A stretch of DNA of 64,000 nt from Paenibacillus harenae (GTDB taxonomy: Bacteria; Bacillota; Bacilli; Paenibacillales; Paenibacillaceae). Shown one piece after another: positions 33,897 through 42,300 of the stretch. Made by a program: the position numbers and the translations under genes. The notes under the pieces are model-generated. The model had not been told where the DNA came from and did not search any database. It saw only the letters and a program-made list of their open reading frames with translations. The first letter of the stretch is position 1, and every line of letters starts with the position of its first letter. The stretch covers positions 186,001 through 250,000 of the forward strand of contig NZ_JAUSST010000008.1 of assembly GCF_030812415.1 (NCBI RefSeq), written 5' to 3'.

Positions 33897-35243
33897 ATGA
33901 TGGATTCTATCATTACTCGGGTACAACAGCAAGCGGAGGAGAGGCAGGACGAACTGCTCACTCTTCTGACGGATTTGATCGCTTATCCTACGGTTAGCCC
34001 GCCGGCTCGAAATACGTTAAAGGCGCAGCGGTATCTGGAGGAGCAGCTTAGAACGAGCGGTTTCGAGACGGAATTATGGGAGGTGTATCCCGGCGATCCG
34101 AATGTTACCGCGGTTAAGCCGGGCACGCAGCGGGATCATTATCAAAGCCTGTTGTTGAACGGGCACATGGACGTAGCCGAAGTAGGGGATGCGCGGGAGT
34201 GGCAAGGCGATCCATTTAAGCTAACGATGAGAGACGGCAGAGCTTACGGCAGAGGAACGGCGGATATGAAAGGGGGGCTTGCTGCCCTTCTGTTCGCCGT
34301 GAAGCTGCTCGCGGAAGCGGGAGTGGAGCTTAAGGGAGATCTGCTCTTTCATTCGGTTATCGGCGAAGAGGCAGGCGAGGCAGGGACCCGGGCTTGCATG
34401 GAGAGAGGGCATAAAGCGGACTTAGCCGTGGTCGCGGATACGAGCGGGTTGGCCATTCAAGGACAAGGCGGGGTAATTACCGGTTGGGTCACGGTACAAA
34501 GCCCGGTAACCTACCATGACGGGATGAGATCGCGAATGATCCATGCGGGAGGCGGCGTTCAAGGCGCCAGCGCGATCGAGAAGATGGTCAAGTTAATCGC
34601 CGGGCTTCAAGAGCTGGAGCGCCACTGGGCGGTGACCAAAGCCTATCCGGGTTTCCCGGCAGGCTCGAATACGATCAATCCGGCGGTTATCGAAGGAGGC
34701 CGTCATGCGGCATTCGTAGCGGACCGTTGCTCCTTATGGATTACGGTGCACTTTTATCCGAACGAGGATTATGAAACGGTTGCCGCCGAAATCGAAGAAC
34801 ATCTGCTCCGGGTCGCCCAGGGCGATCCTTGGCTGAGGAATCATCCGCCTACCTTCCGCTGGGGAGGCCGGTCGATGATCGAGGAGCGGGGAGAGATTTT
34901 CCCGTCATTAGAGCTGAATACGGAAGGCGAAGGGCTGAAGGCTTTGTTCGCCAGCCACCAAGAAGTGCTCGGTGCCCCCCCCGACGTCGGCATGAGCCCG
35001 ACCGTTACGGATGCAGGCTGGCTGGGACGGGCGGGAATTCCGACGCTTATCTACGGTCCGGGAGAGCTTGCGCAGGCTCATTCCTTAGACGAGAGCACGG
35101 ACTGGAGAGAACTGGTCGATTATGCGAAAGTCATGATTGCTTTTATTGCGGACTGGTGCAACCGGGTAAAGCCGGAGAGCGTGCACTCATCCTTGAATCA
35201 TATTGAAAGTGATGTGGAAACCGATGAGCCCATTCAGCGATAG
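33897..35243 (+). CDS. ylmB: Formylaminopyrimidine deformylase (M20 family, YlmB-like)
   Basis: 448 residues; M20/ArgE-DapE metallohydrolase. Metal-site motifs: LLLNGHMDVAEV, RGTADMKGG and VIGEEAGEAGT. The C-terminus contains HSLDES. ArgE-like enzymes vary in substrate, but position decides here: a TPP riboswitch precedes it, and tenA plus the ThiXYZ importer follow. In Bacilli this set salvages N-formyl-4-amino-5-aminomethyl-2-methylpyrimidine from degraded thiamine; YlmB removes the formyl group before TenA acts. GAAGGAGAAC lies 7 bases before the first ATG; the next codon is also ATG. Confidence 0.88.
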   Translation: MMDSIITRVQQQAEERQDELLTLLTDLIAYPTVSPPARNTLKAQRYLEEQLRTSGFETELWEVYPGDPNVTAVKPGTQRDHYQSLLLNGHMDVAEVGDAREWQGDPFKLTMRDGRAYGRGTADMKGGLAALLFAVKLLAEAGVELKGDLLFHSVIGEEAGEAGTRACMERGHKADLAVVADTSGLAIQGQGGVITGWVTVQSPVTYHDGMRSRMIHAGGGVQGASAIEKMVKLIAGLQELERHWAVTKAYPGFPAGSNTINPAVIEGGRHAAFVADRCSLWITVHFYPNEDYETVAAEIEEHLLRVAQGDPWLRNHPPTFRWGGRSMIEERGEIFPSLELNTEGEGLKALFASHQEVLGAPPDVGMSPTVTDAGWLGRAGIPTLIYGPGELAQAHSLDESTDWRELVDYAKVMIAFIADWCNRVKPESVHSSLNHIESDVETDEPIQR

Positions 35244-35895
35244 GCTGTACCGTTCGGCCGAGGAGATATGGATGAAGAGTCACGCTCATCCGTTCCTGAC
35301 GGAATTAAGAGACGGAAATTTAGATCCCGAACGATTTATCTATTATCTCAAACAGGATTACGTGTATTTGATCGATTATGCCAAGATGTTCGCGATAGGC
35401 AGCATGAAGGCCCAGGATCTGGATACGATGGTTAAGTTCGCGGAGCTGCTGCATTCTACGCTGAACGTGGAAATGGACCTCCATCGGCAATACGCGGAGC
35501 GCTTCGGCGTATCGCGCGAGGAGCTCGAGCAGACGCGCCCTGCTCCGACCACGGTAGCGTATACCAAGTATCTGCTGGATACCGCCGCGCAAGGGCCGCT
35601 TGCAGATGTGGTAGCCGCCCTGCTCCCGTGCATGTGGAGCTACCGGGAGATCGGAGCCGCTTACTCGAAGGTTCCCGGCGCATTGGATCACCCGCTGTAT
35701 CGCGAATGGATCCTGATGTACGGTTCCGAGGAATTCGGAGCGCTCACCGACTGGTGTATCGGTCTGATGGATCGATTGGCGGAAGGACTTCCCGAGCAGG
35801 AGCTGGCGAGGCTGGAAGAACGCTTCGTCGTCGCGTCCAAGCTTGAGTATCTGTTCTGGGATATGGCCTACCGGCAAGAGGAGTGGCCGGTTTGA
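35224..35895 (+). CDS. tenA: Aminopyrimidine aminohydrolase / thiaminase II
   Basis: 223 residues from the ATG at 35224, which gives the usual TenA N-terminus (MSPFSDRLYRSAEEIW); ATG 35212 and TTG 35203 are alternatives. Helical TenA fold with HPFLTELRDGNLDPERFIYY, catalytic C136 (LLPCMWSYREIG) and the late glutamate in KLEYLFWDMAY. Converts 4-amino-5-aminomethyl-2-methylpyrimidine to HMP, the step after the deformylase encoded upstream. The gene overlaps the deformylase gene by 20 bases. HMP made here feeds ThiD, encoded at the end of the operon. Confidence 0.92.
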   Translation: MSPFSDRLYRSAEEIWMKSHAHPFLTELRDGNLDPERFIYYLKQDYVYLIDYAKMFAIGSMKAQDLDTMVKFAELLHSTLNVEMDLHRQYAERFGVSREELEQTRPAPTTVAYTKYLLDTAAQGPLADVVAALLPCMWSYREIGAAYSKVPGALDHPLYREWILMYGSEEFGALTDWCIGLMDRLAEGLPEQELARLEERFVVASKLEYLFWDMAYRQEEWPV

Positions 35896-35897
35896 GC

Positions 35898-36704
35898 ATG
35901 CCCAAGAAGGAAGAAGGGCCGCTGGCGCTGTCGGTTCGGGGGCTTCGCTTTTCCTTTCCCGGAGAGCCTCCTTTGTTCGATGCGCTGGACTTCGATATTA
36001 GGCCAGGCGAATTCGTTAGCATTCTAGCGGCTAGCGGCAAGGGCAAGACCACCCTATTCCGGTTGCTGGCTGGGCTGTTGGATCCGCAGGCTGGAACGAT
36101 TGCCATAGGAGCAACGGGAGACTCCGCAGCAGCTGCGTCGAAGCTGGGGAAGATCGGTTATATGCCCCAAAGGGATTGCCTAATGCCATGGAGAACCGTG
36201 CTGGATAATGCCGCGTTAGGCCTGGAACTAGGAGGATCAACGAAGCGTGAAGCCCGCCGTCAGGTCTTGGAGCTGCTTCCGGGCTTGGGGCTGGAGGGAA
36301 CGGAGCACAAGTATCCACATGAGCTATCCGGCGGCATGCGGCAAAGAGTGTCGTTCCTGCGCTCCCTTCTGGGAGGAGGGGAGCTGTTTCTTCTAGACGA
36401 GCCCTTCAGCGCCTTGGATGCGCTGACCCGTGTCGGCATGCAAGAATGGCTGCTGCAGGTATGGGAGCAGCACCGCAAAACGATTCTATTCATCACCCAT
36501 GACGTAGATGAAGCGCTGCTGTTATCCGATCGGGTGCTTGTTGCGGCGCAGTCTCCGATCGCCACGCTTAGCGAGCTTGCCGTTAGTCTGCCTCGCCCGC
36601 GCAGCTATGAAATCGCGCTGGGGGAAGCATTCATCGGCTTGAAGCGGCAGCTGCTAGGGTTGATAGGACGCGGTGCCCGCGCTGCAGAAGGAGGAAGGAC
36701 ATGA
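35898..36704 (+). CDS. thiZ: ATPase of the thiamine-precursor ABC importer
   Basis: 268 residues from the ATG at 35898, two bases past the tenA stop; a GTG at 35883 and TTG at 35892 are possible starts. ABC ATPase of the taurine/nitrate/pyrimidine type: signature LSGGMRQRVSF, Walker B LFLLDEPFSALD, H-loop FITHDVDEAL. The Walker A reads AASGKGKTT, with Ala where the first Gly of GxxGxGK(S/T) is normal; the remaining residues are intact. Energises uptake of formylaminopyrimidine with ThiX and ThiY. Overlaps the permease gene by ATGA. Confidence 0.9.
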   Translation: MPKKEEGPLALSVRGLRFSFPGEPPLFDALDFDIRPGEFVSILAASGKGKTTLFRLLAGLLDPQAGTIAIGATGDSAAAASKLGKIGYMPQRDCLMPWRTVLDNAALGLELGGSTKREARRQVLELLPGLGLEGTEHKYPHELSGGMRQRVSFLRSLLGGGELFLLDEPFSALDALTRVGMQEWLLQVWEQHRKTILFITHDVDEALLLSDRVLVAAQSPIATLSELAVSLPRPRSYEIALGEAFIGLKRQLLGLIGRGARAAEGGRT

Positions 36705-37456
36705 GACGCAGCCTTTCGGCGTATGGTCCCGTGCTTGTTTTCGGATTGCTGCTGGTTGCCGGGTGGGAAGCAGGAACGACACTATTCGATATTCCGCATT
36801 ACATCATTCCAAAACTATCGGATGTGCTAGTTTCCATGCGGGACAACGGGCAGGTGCTAGGCAAGCATTTTGCCGTGACCCTGGGAGAGGCATTGCTCGG
36901 GCTCGGAATTTCCGCCGTATTCGGCGTGTTGGCTGCCGTATGGATCGAAAGCTCGGGCCTAGCCAAGAAGACGGTCTATCCGCTACTTGTCATGTCCCAA
37001 ACGATTCCCATTATCGCCTTATCGCCGATTATGGTAATGTGGTTCGGCTATGAGATATGGAGCAAGGTTGCCGTCGTGATCTTGTTTACGTTCTTTCCGA
37101 TTGCCGTGAATACGGCAGACGGGTTCCGTTCCGCGGATCCCGATATCGGGGAGCTGATGCAGACGATGGGGGCCGGCAAGCGCGATCGTTTTCTCAAGTG
37201 GAAGATTCCGTCCGCGCTGCCGGGATTTTTTACCGGACTGAAGATGGCGGCTGCCATTAGCGTCGGAGGCGCTACGCTGGGAGAATGGCTTGGCGGGGAA
37301 AACGGTTTGGGTATGTATACGAAGAGGGCTTCCAACATGCTGCGGGGAGATGCCGTTTTCTCGGGCGTGCTGCTGCTGTCGGCCATGGGCGTGTTGCTGT
37401 TCCTTGGGGTGCTGGCAGTGGAAAAGGCGTTTCTTGCTCATCGCAGAAGCGCGTAA
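36701..37456 (+). CDS. thiX: Permease of the thiamine-precursor ABC importer
   Basis: 251 residues with six hydrophobic segments, starting LVFGLLLVAGWEAG. BPD-type permease of the SsuC/TauC group with cytoplasmic loop ELMQTMGAGKRDRFLKWKIP. Coupled to the ATPase gene by ATGA overlap; the binding-protein gene follows 30 bases on. Membrane channel of the ThiXYZ importer, assignment based on the thiamine operon context. Confidence 0.9.
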   Translation: MRRSLSAYGPVLVFGLLLVAGWEAGTTLFDIPHYIIPKLSDVLVSMRDNGQVLGKHFAVTLGEALLGLGISAVFGVLAAVWIESSGLAKKTVYPLLVMSQTIPIIALSPIMVMWFGYEIWSKVAVVILFTFFPIAVNTADGFRSADPDIGELMQTMGAGKRDRFLKWKIPSALPGFFTGLKMAAAISVGGATLGEWLGGENGLGMYTKRASNMLRGDAVFSGVLLLSAMGVLLFLGVLAVEKAFLAHRRSA

Positions 37457-37486
37457 CGATAGGTATAAAATTGGGGGGGTTCATTT

Positions 37487-38491
37487 ATGTTTAGGTTACG
37501 TTCATTGAAAAAAGGTACATCGTTTTATATTGCTCTAGTATTGGTATTAATAGGGGTAACGGGTTGCGGCTCCAATAAGCAAACGGGGTCCGGAGAGACA
37601 GAACTTACGGTGCTGCTGGATTGGTATCCGAATGCCGTGCATACCTTCTTGTATGCCGCCGAGGAGCAGGGATTTTTCGAAGAAGCGGGATTGAAGGTAA
37701 ATCTCCAAACGCCTGCCGGCACGAATGATGCGCTTAAGCTGGTAGCGACCGGCAAGGCCGACTTGGCGCTAAGCTATCAAATGCAGGTGGCGATATCGCG
37801 CTCCGAGGGCATTCCGATCGTATCCGTCGGAGCGATCGTTCGCCATCCGCTCAATCAACTCATGGTGCTCGATTCGGGAGAGATTCAAAGTCCCAAAGAT
37901 CTTGTCGGCAAAAAAATCGGTTATCCCTCGATTCCCCTCGATGAAGCGATCGTGGACACGATGGTGAAATCGGACGGCGGGGATCCAGCGAAGCTTAATT
38001 ATGTGGATGTCGGCTGGGATCTGATTCCGGCAATGACCACGAAGAAGGTGGACGCTATTATCGGGGGCTATATAAACCATGAGAAGTTGTTATTGGAGAA
38101 GGAAGGCGAGAAGCTGATTGCTTTCGATCCTTCCCGTTATGGCGTACCGGATTACTATGAGTTGGTTCTGACAGCCAGCGAGGACGGACTGAAGAGCAAT
38201 AGCGATGCGATCAAGAAATTTATGGAGGCAGCCGCCAAAGGGCAAGAGTATACCGCGAGTCACCCGGATGAAGCGCTGCAAATTTTGCTGGATAAGCAAG
38301 ACGAACAGTTCCCGCTGGACGCTGAAATCGAGAGAAAAAGCTTGGATATCCTGCTTCCTCTGATGGATGCGGGGATGGAGCCTTTCGGCAGCCAGTCCGA
38401 GAAATCATGGAGCTCCATTATCGCATGGCTGAAGGAGCAAGGGCAAATCAAGCAGGACGTGAATGCAGAGCAAGCATTCCGTCATTTATAG
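37487..38491 (+). CDS. thiY: NMT1/THI5-like binding lipoprotein for formylaminopyrimidine
   Basis: 334 residues. Lipobox GVTGC, cysteine at ~27. The NMT1/THI5-like fold is clear: LTVLLDWYPNAVHTFLYAA, GFFEEAGLKVNLQTP, GKADLALSYQMQVAISRSEG, and a ligand loop IGYPSIPLDEA. In Bacilli such a protein next to ThiX/ThiZ binds N-formyl-4-amino-5-aminomethyl-2-methylpyrimidine outside the membrane. It is preceded by GGGGGG and sits between the permease gene and the ThiF/MoeB gene. Confidence 0.92.
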   Translation: MFRLRSLKKGTSFYIALVLVLIGVTGCGSNKQTGSGETELTVLLDWYPNAVHTFLYAAEEQGFFEEAGLKVNLQTPAGTNDALKLVATGKADLALSYQMQVAISRSEGIPIVSVGAIVRHPLNQLMVLDSGEIQSPKDLVGKKIGYPSIPLDEAIVDTMVKSDGGDPAKLNYVDVGWDLIPAMTTKKVDAIIGGYINHEKLLLEKEGEKLIAFDPSRYGVPDYYELVLTASEDGLKSNSDAIKKFMEAAAKGQEYTASHPDEALQILLDKQDEQFPLDAEIERKSLDILLPLMDAGMEPFGSQSEKSWSSIIAWLKEQGQIKQDVNAEQAFRHL

Positions 38492-38509
38492 GCGAAGGAG
38501 TCAGGTCGG

Positions 38510-39523
38510 GTGGACGAACGATATTCAAGACAGATGCTGTTTGCGCCGATCGGCGAAGCCGGGCAGCGGAAGCTCGGGAGCAGCGCGGTATGTATTGTGG
38601 GAATGGGTGCGTTAGGCACCGTATTGGCCAATCATATGGTTAGAGCCGGAGTAGGCCTGGTACGGTTCGTCGATCGGGATTACGTGGAACGAAGCAATTT
38701 GCAGCGCCAAATGTTATACGATGAAGAAGACGTGCTGAATGGTTATCCGAAGGCCGTCGCGGCGGAGAAGAAGCTCCGCAAGATCAATTCGGATGTCCGT
38801 ATTGAGGCGATCGTGGCCGATATCACCGCTCATAATATCGAGTCTCTGCTTATGGGCATGGATTTGGTGCTGGATGGAACGGATAATTTTCAAACGAGGT
38901 TTCTGCTAAACGACGCCTGCTTCCGCATGGGCATTCCCTTTACGTACGGCGGCGCGGTCAGCTCGCGGGGAATGAGCGCCATTCTGGTCCCGGGCCGTAC
39001 CCCTTGCCTGCGCTGCTTCCTGCAATCCGGGGATGCCGGCGGGCAAACCTGCGATATGATCGGCGTGATAGCTCCCGTGGTCGATATCGTCGCTTCCTAT
39101 CAGGCGGTAGAGGCATTGAAGTATTTAGTCGACGCTAATGACAATAGAAGAAATAGCTTGGTCACATTCGATGTGTGGAACAACCACTATTATGAAATGA
39201 AGCTTGGAGAGCCGACGAATAACTGTCCTTGCTGTCAGTTGAAGGAGTATCCTGCCCTGGACAGGTTCGATCAGGACTCGGCGATTTCCTTATGCGGGCG
39301 AGGCACGGTGCAGATCGCCGGAAGCGGTCCGATGGATCTGGAGGTTTGGCGTCAAAGGCTGGAGCCTGCATGCGTAAAAATTACTGTGAATGCTTACTTG
39401 CTCAAGGCAGAGCTGCCGGATGGCGAACAGCTTGTGCTGTTTCCCGATGGCCGCGTATTCGTTCAGGGGACCGATGACTTGGTACGGGCCAAAACGTTGT
39501 ATGCCCGTTATATCGGATCTTAA
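38510..39523 (+). CDS. thiF: ThiF-type adenylyltransferase for the ThiS sulfur carrier
   Basis: 337 residues from a GTG. ATP-binding GMGALG (31-36) and RSNLQRQMLYDEEDV, ADITAHNI, DGTDNFQTRFLLND, TYGGAVSSRGM, and zinc cysteines in PCLRCF and CPCC are the MoeB/ThiF hallmarks. It adenylates the C-terminal glycine of ThiS so that sulfur can be loaded. The C-terminal ~90 residues (from about 250) extend past the usual ~250-residue core; they are small and unlike rhodanese (no CRxGxR loop), yet look ThiS-like (VKITVNAYLLKAELPDGEQLVLFPDGR). MoeB in molybdopterin synthesis is an alternative, but context favours ThiF. Confidence 0.9.
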   Translation: MDERYSRQMLFAPIGEAGQRKLGSSAVCIVGMGALGTVLANHMVRAGVGLVRFVDRDYVERSNLQRQMLYDEEDVLNGYPKAVAAEKKLRKINSDVRIEAIVADITAHNIESLLMGMDLVLDGTDNFQTRFLLNDACFRMGIPFTYGGAVSSRGMSAILVPGRTPCLRCFLQSGDAGGQTCDMIGVIAPVVDIVASYQAVEALKYLVDANDNRRNSLVTFDVWNNHYYEMKLGEPTNNCPCCQLKEYPALDRFDQDSAISLCGRGTVQIAGSGPMDLEVWRQRLEPACVKITVNAYLLKAELPDGEQLVLFPDGRVFVQGTDDLVRAKTLYARYIGS

Positions 39524-39541
39524 ATGGGAGGGATAAGGAAG

Positions 39542-40159
39542 ATGAGGGATTTCCGTTTGTATGCAATAACAGGAGAGCAATTCCATCCGAACCGGGATTT
39601 GATCGAGGTGATGGAGGAAGCGATTGTTGGCGGAGCGGATATTATACAGCTGCGGGACAAAACAAGCGGCAAACCGGAGCTGCTGCGCAAGGCCAGGGCG
39701 CTTCGGGAATTAACCCGCAAGCATGGCGTAATCTTTATCGTCAACGACCACATCGATGTCGCGATGGAGGTCGATGCGGACGGCATTCATCTGGGGCAGG
39801 GCGATGTTTCCTTGCCGGAAGCAAGAAAGCTCGTCGGCGAAAAAATCATCGGCATTTCCACGCATGCGCTTCAAGAAGCATGGCTGGCACAGCAACAAGG
39901 CGCGGATTATATCGGGGTCGGTCCCGTATATCGAACGGCGACCAAAGCGGATGTCGTTGATCCGGTGGGTGTCTCGTATGTACGCGAGGTAACGCAGAAT
40001 ATCCGCATCCCTTTCGTTGCGATTGGCGGCATTAAACTAAGCAATGTCGATGAAGTGATTGCAGCGGGAGCGACGCGGATTTGCGCAGTTAGCGAGATTG
40101 TCGGAAGCAGCGATGTAAGAGGGACTTGCGAAGCGTTCCTGAGTAAGCTGAACAAATAG
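39542..40159 (+). CDS. thiE: Thiamine phosphate synthase (or TenI-type tautomerase)
   Basis: 205 residues from the ATG at 39542; an ATG six codons earlier lies over the AGGGAGGG-like ribosome site. The TIM-barrel motifs are those of ThiE: GADIIQLRDK, IFIVNDHIDVAMEVDADGIHLGQGD, GADYIGVGPVYRTATK, VAIGGIKLSNV. TenI, the related thiazole tautomerase, occupies this place in the B. subtilis operon but has lost the QLR-K and ND residues that are retained here. ThiE would join HMP-PP and thiazole phosphate. TenI function cannot be wholly excluded because of the thiazole-gene neighbours. Confidence 0.82.
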   Translation: MRDFRLYAITGEQFHPNRDLIEVMEEAIVGGADIIQLRDKTSGKPELLRKARALRELTRKHGVIFIVNDHIDVAMEVDADGIHLGQGDVSLPEARKLVGEKIIGISTHALQEAWLAQQQGADYIGVGPVYRTATKADVVDPVGVSYVREVTQNIRIPFVAIGGIKLSNVDEVIAAGATRICAVSEIVGSSDVRGTCEAFLSKLNK

Positions 40160-40174
40160 GGGTGAGGAAGGCAC

Positions 40175-40372
40175 GTGGAACTTATCATTAATGGAAAAAG
40201 CCAGGAGCTGGACGCTCGGACGATTCAAGATGTCATTGAACATTACGGATTGGCAGGAAAGCCGGTTGTCGTAGAGGCGGACGGCGTCGTTCTGAAAGCG
40301 GATCAATGGGCGGATACGGAGGTTCATCCCCGGATGCCGATTGAGCTTGTACACTTTGTAGGAGGAGGTTGA
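40175..40372 (+). CDS. thiS: Sulfur carrier protein ThiS
   Basis: 65 residues from a GTG; ubiquitin-like fold with the C-terminal FVGGG that ThiF adenylates and that carries the thiocarboxylate. GRT-like opening (LIINGKSQEL, TIQDVIEHYGL) and PIELVHFVGGG are typical. It lies directly before thiG, three bases apart, as in most thiazole operons. Supplies sulfur to ThiG. GGGGTGAGGAAGG precedes the start. Confidence 0.95.
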   Translation: MELIINGKSQELDARTIQDVIEHYGLAGKPVVVEADGVVLKADQWADTEVHPRMPIELVHFVGGG

Positions 40373-40375
40373 CGA

Positions 40376-41155
40376 ATGAGACGCGACGTTTTACGTATAG
40401 GCAACTATGAATTGACATCCCGCTTTTTCATCGGTACCGGCCTGTTTCCCAATCCATACGTACAGATGGAAGCGATCAAAGCTTCTGGCGCCCAGGTATT
40501 GACCTTTGCCATTCGGCGAATAAACCTGGAATCGACGGAGGATGATTCCATCCTTCAGCATTTGCAGAATGAACCGTATATCTACCTGCCGAACACATCC
40601 GGTGCGAGAACGGCCGATGAAGCGGTGCGCATCGCTCGGCTCGCGCGCGCCTCCGGCTTGAGCGATTGGATCAAGGTAGAGATTAGCGCGAATGAACGCA
40701 CGCTGTTGCCGGACCCGATCGAAACCTTGAGAGCAACGGAAATTCTCGTCAAAGAAGGCTTTACCGTTCTTCCTTATATTTCGGACGATCCTATCATCTG
40801 CAAACGTCTTGAAGAGGCCGGAGCAGCGGCAGTTATGCCGGGAGCGGCTCCGATCGGTACGGGACTTGGAATTCTCAATCCGTATAACTTAGGGCTAATC
40901 GTCGAGGAAGCGCAAGTGCCGATCATCGTGGATGCCGGACTCGGTTCGGTGAGCGATGTAGCCCAGGCTATGGAGCTCGGAGTATCCGGCGTATTGATGA
41001 ATACGCCCGTAGCGAAAGCGACGGACCCGGTCGGCATGGCGCAAGCGATGAGAATGGGCATTGAAGCCGGAAGGCTTGCTTATCTATCCGGACGGATCGA
41101 TAAGAAACGGTATGCTTCGGCAAGCAGCGGATTCGACGAGTATAAATTGAAATAA
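40376..41155 (+). CDS. thiG: Thiazole synthase ThiG
   Basis: 259 residues. TIM-barrel enzyme that forms the thiazole ring from 1-deoxyxylulose 5-phosphate, dehydroglycine and ThiS thiocarboxylate. The Schiff-base lysine is K100 in SDWIKVEIS. Other family motifs: FFIGTGLFPN, AIRRINL, LPNTSGARTADEA, MPGAAPIGTGLGI, VDAGLGSVSDVAQAMELG. Start has GTAGGAGGTTG upstream, overlapping the end of thiS. The GTG-type second start is unlikely. Confidence 0.97.
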   Translation: MRRDVLRIGNYELTSRFFIGTGLFPNPYVQMEAIKASGAQVLTFAIRRINLESTEDDSILQHLQNEPYIYLPNTSGARTADEAVRIARLARASGLSDWIKVEISANERTLLPDPIETLRATEILVKEGFTVLPYISDDPIICKRLEEAGAAAVMPGAAPIGTGLGILNPYNLGLIVEEAQVPIIVDAGLGSVSDVAQAMELGVSGVLMNTPVAKATDPVGMAQAMRMGIEAGRLAYLSGRIDKKRYASASSGFDEYKLK

Positions 41156-41173
41156 CGAAAGCTGGTTAGCGAG

Positions 41174-42292
41174 ATGAAACAAAGCATTTTGGTTATGGGC
41201 GGGGGAGTCATCGGTTTATCCTGCGCGTTGGAATTGCAGAGACGGGGTCATCGGGTAACGGTGCTGGAAATCAATCGTTGCGGCGGGCAGGCTTCCGGCG
41301 CGGCCGCGGGCATGCTGGCGCCTTATTCCGAGAATCTGGAGAGTCCCGATGCCTTTTTCCGATTTTGTCTGCAAAGCCTGCGGTTATACCCGGATTGGCA
41401 AGAGATGGTTAAGAAGGTTTCGGGCCGCAATTTCGAATACACGAACTCGGGCAGTCTCTATATTGCCTACCATGAGGCGGATCTGCTTGCTCTGGAAGGC
41501 AGACTCCTGTGGCAGCAACAGTTCGGATCCTCCGGCAGCATATTGGAAGGAGATGCTTTATTCCGTCTGGAGCCTAATCTGTCGAGGAACGTACGGGCAG
41601 CACTTCATACGCCGGAAGAGAGCCATCTCTACGCGCCGCACTACGTAAGCGCTCTTGAGCAAGCTTGCCGGATAACGGGTGTCGAGATTCATGACAATTT
41701 AGGGAAGCTGTCCGTCACCGAATGGCGGAATGAAATTGCCGTTCAGTCGGCGGATCAGCGCTCGTTCAGCGCGGACAGATTGCTTGTTTGCTCGGGGGCA
41801 TGGGTGCAGGAGCTTTCCGATACGTTCGGCCTCCGTATTCCCGTGTACCCGATCCGAGGCCAGATTTGCGCTTACGAGGTCGAAGAGAAGCCTGTTCGGC
41901 ATATGGTCTTTAGCAATCAGGGCTATCTGGTAGGCAAAGAAAACGGGACGTTAGTATGCGGGGCTTCGGAGGATGTTGCCGGCTTCGATACTTCGGTAAC
42001 GGATAAGGGGATCGACCGGCTGAGGAAATGGAACAAACAAGCGTTTCCTTTCCTTGAGAACAAGATCCCGTTTCACCGATGGGCCGGCTTGCGTCCTTCC
42101 ACCCAAGACGGTTTTCCTTTGATCGGATCTTTGACGGGCGCCAGCCATGTCGCGTTCGCGGTTGGCCATTATCGGAACGGAATTCTTCTTAGTCCGGCTA
42201 CCGCCATGCTTGCTGCCGATTGCGTGGAAGGGAAGAACGCATCCGAATTTAATCAAGCTTTCTCGCCGGAACGGTTTGGAAGAAGGGGTTGA
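41174..42292 (+). CDS. thiO: Glycine oxidase ThiO
   Basis: 372 residues; FAD-dependent DAO family. Dinucleotide-binding GGGVIGLSCALELQRRGHRV, then GGQASGAAAGMLAPYSE. Substrate-region residues and GHYRNGILLSPATA near the C-terminus match ThiO. It oxidises glycine to the imine used by ThiG, the oxygen-dependent alternative to ThiH; no thiH is seen. Lies 18 bases after thiG and 8 before thiD. Confidence 0.94.
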   Translation: MKQSILVMGGGVIGLSCALELQRRGHRVTVLEINRCGGQASGAAAGMLAPYSENLESPDAFFRFCLQSLRLYPDWQEMVKKVSGRNFEYTNSGSLYIAYHEADLLALEGRLLWQQQFGSSGSILEGDALFRLEPNLSRNVRAALHTPEESHLYAPHYVSALEQACRITGVEIHDNLGKLSVTEWRNEIAVQSADQRSFSADRLLVCSGAWVQELSDTFGLRIPVYPIRGQICAYEVEEKPVRHMVFSNQGYLVGKENGTLVCGASEDVAGFDTSVTDKGIDRLRKWNKQAFPFLENKIPFHRWAGLRPSTQDGFPLIGSLTGASHVAFAVGHYRNGILLSPATAMLAADCVEGKNASEFNQAFSPERFGRRG

Positions 42293-42300
42293 GCGTATAG

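Noticed and set aside
38510..39523. Molybdopterin MoeB assignment
   Set aside because: Sequence alone fits both MoeB and ThiF, but no molybdopterin genes are nearby and thiS/thiG follow directly.
39542..40159. Annotating this gene as tenI
   Set aside because: It keeps the QLRDK and VNDHID motifs typical of ThiE, so thiamine phosphate synthase is favoured.
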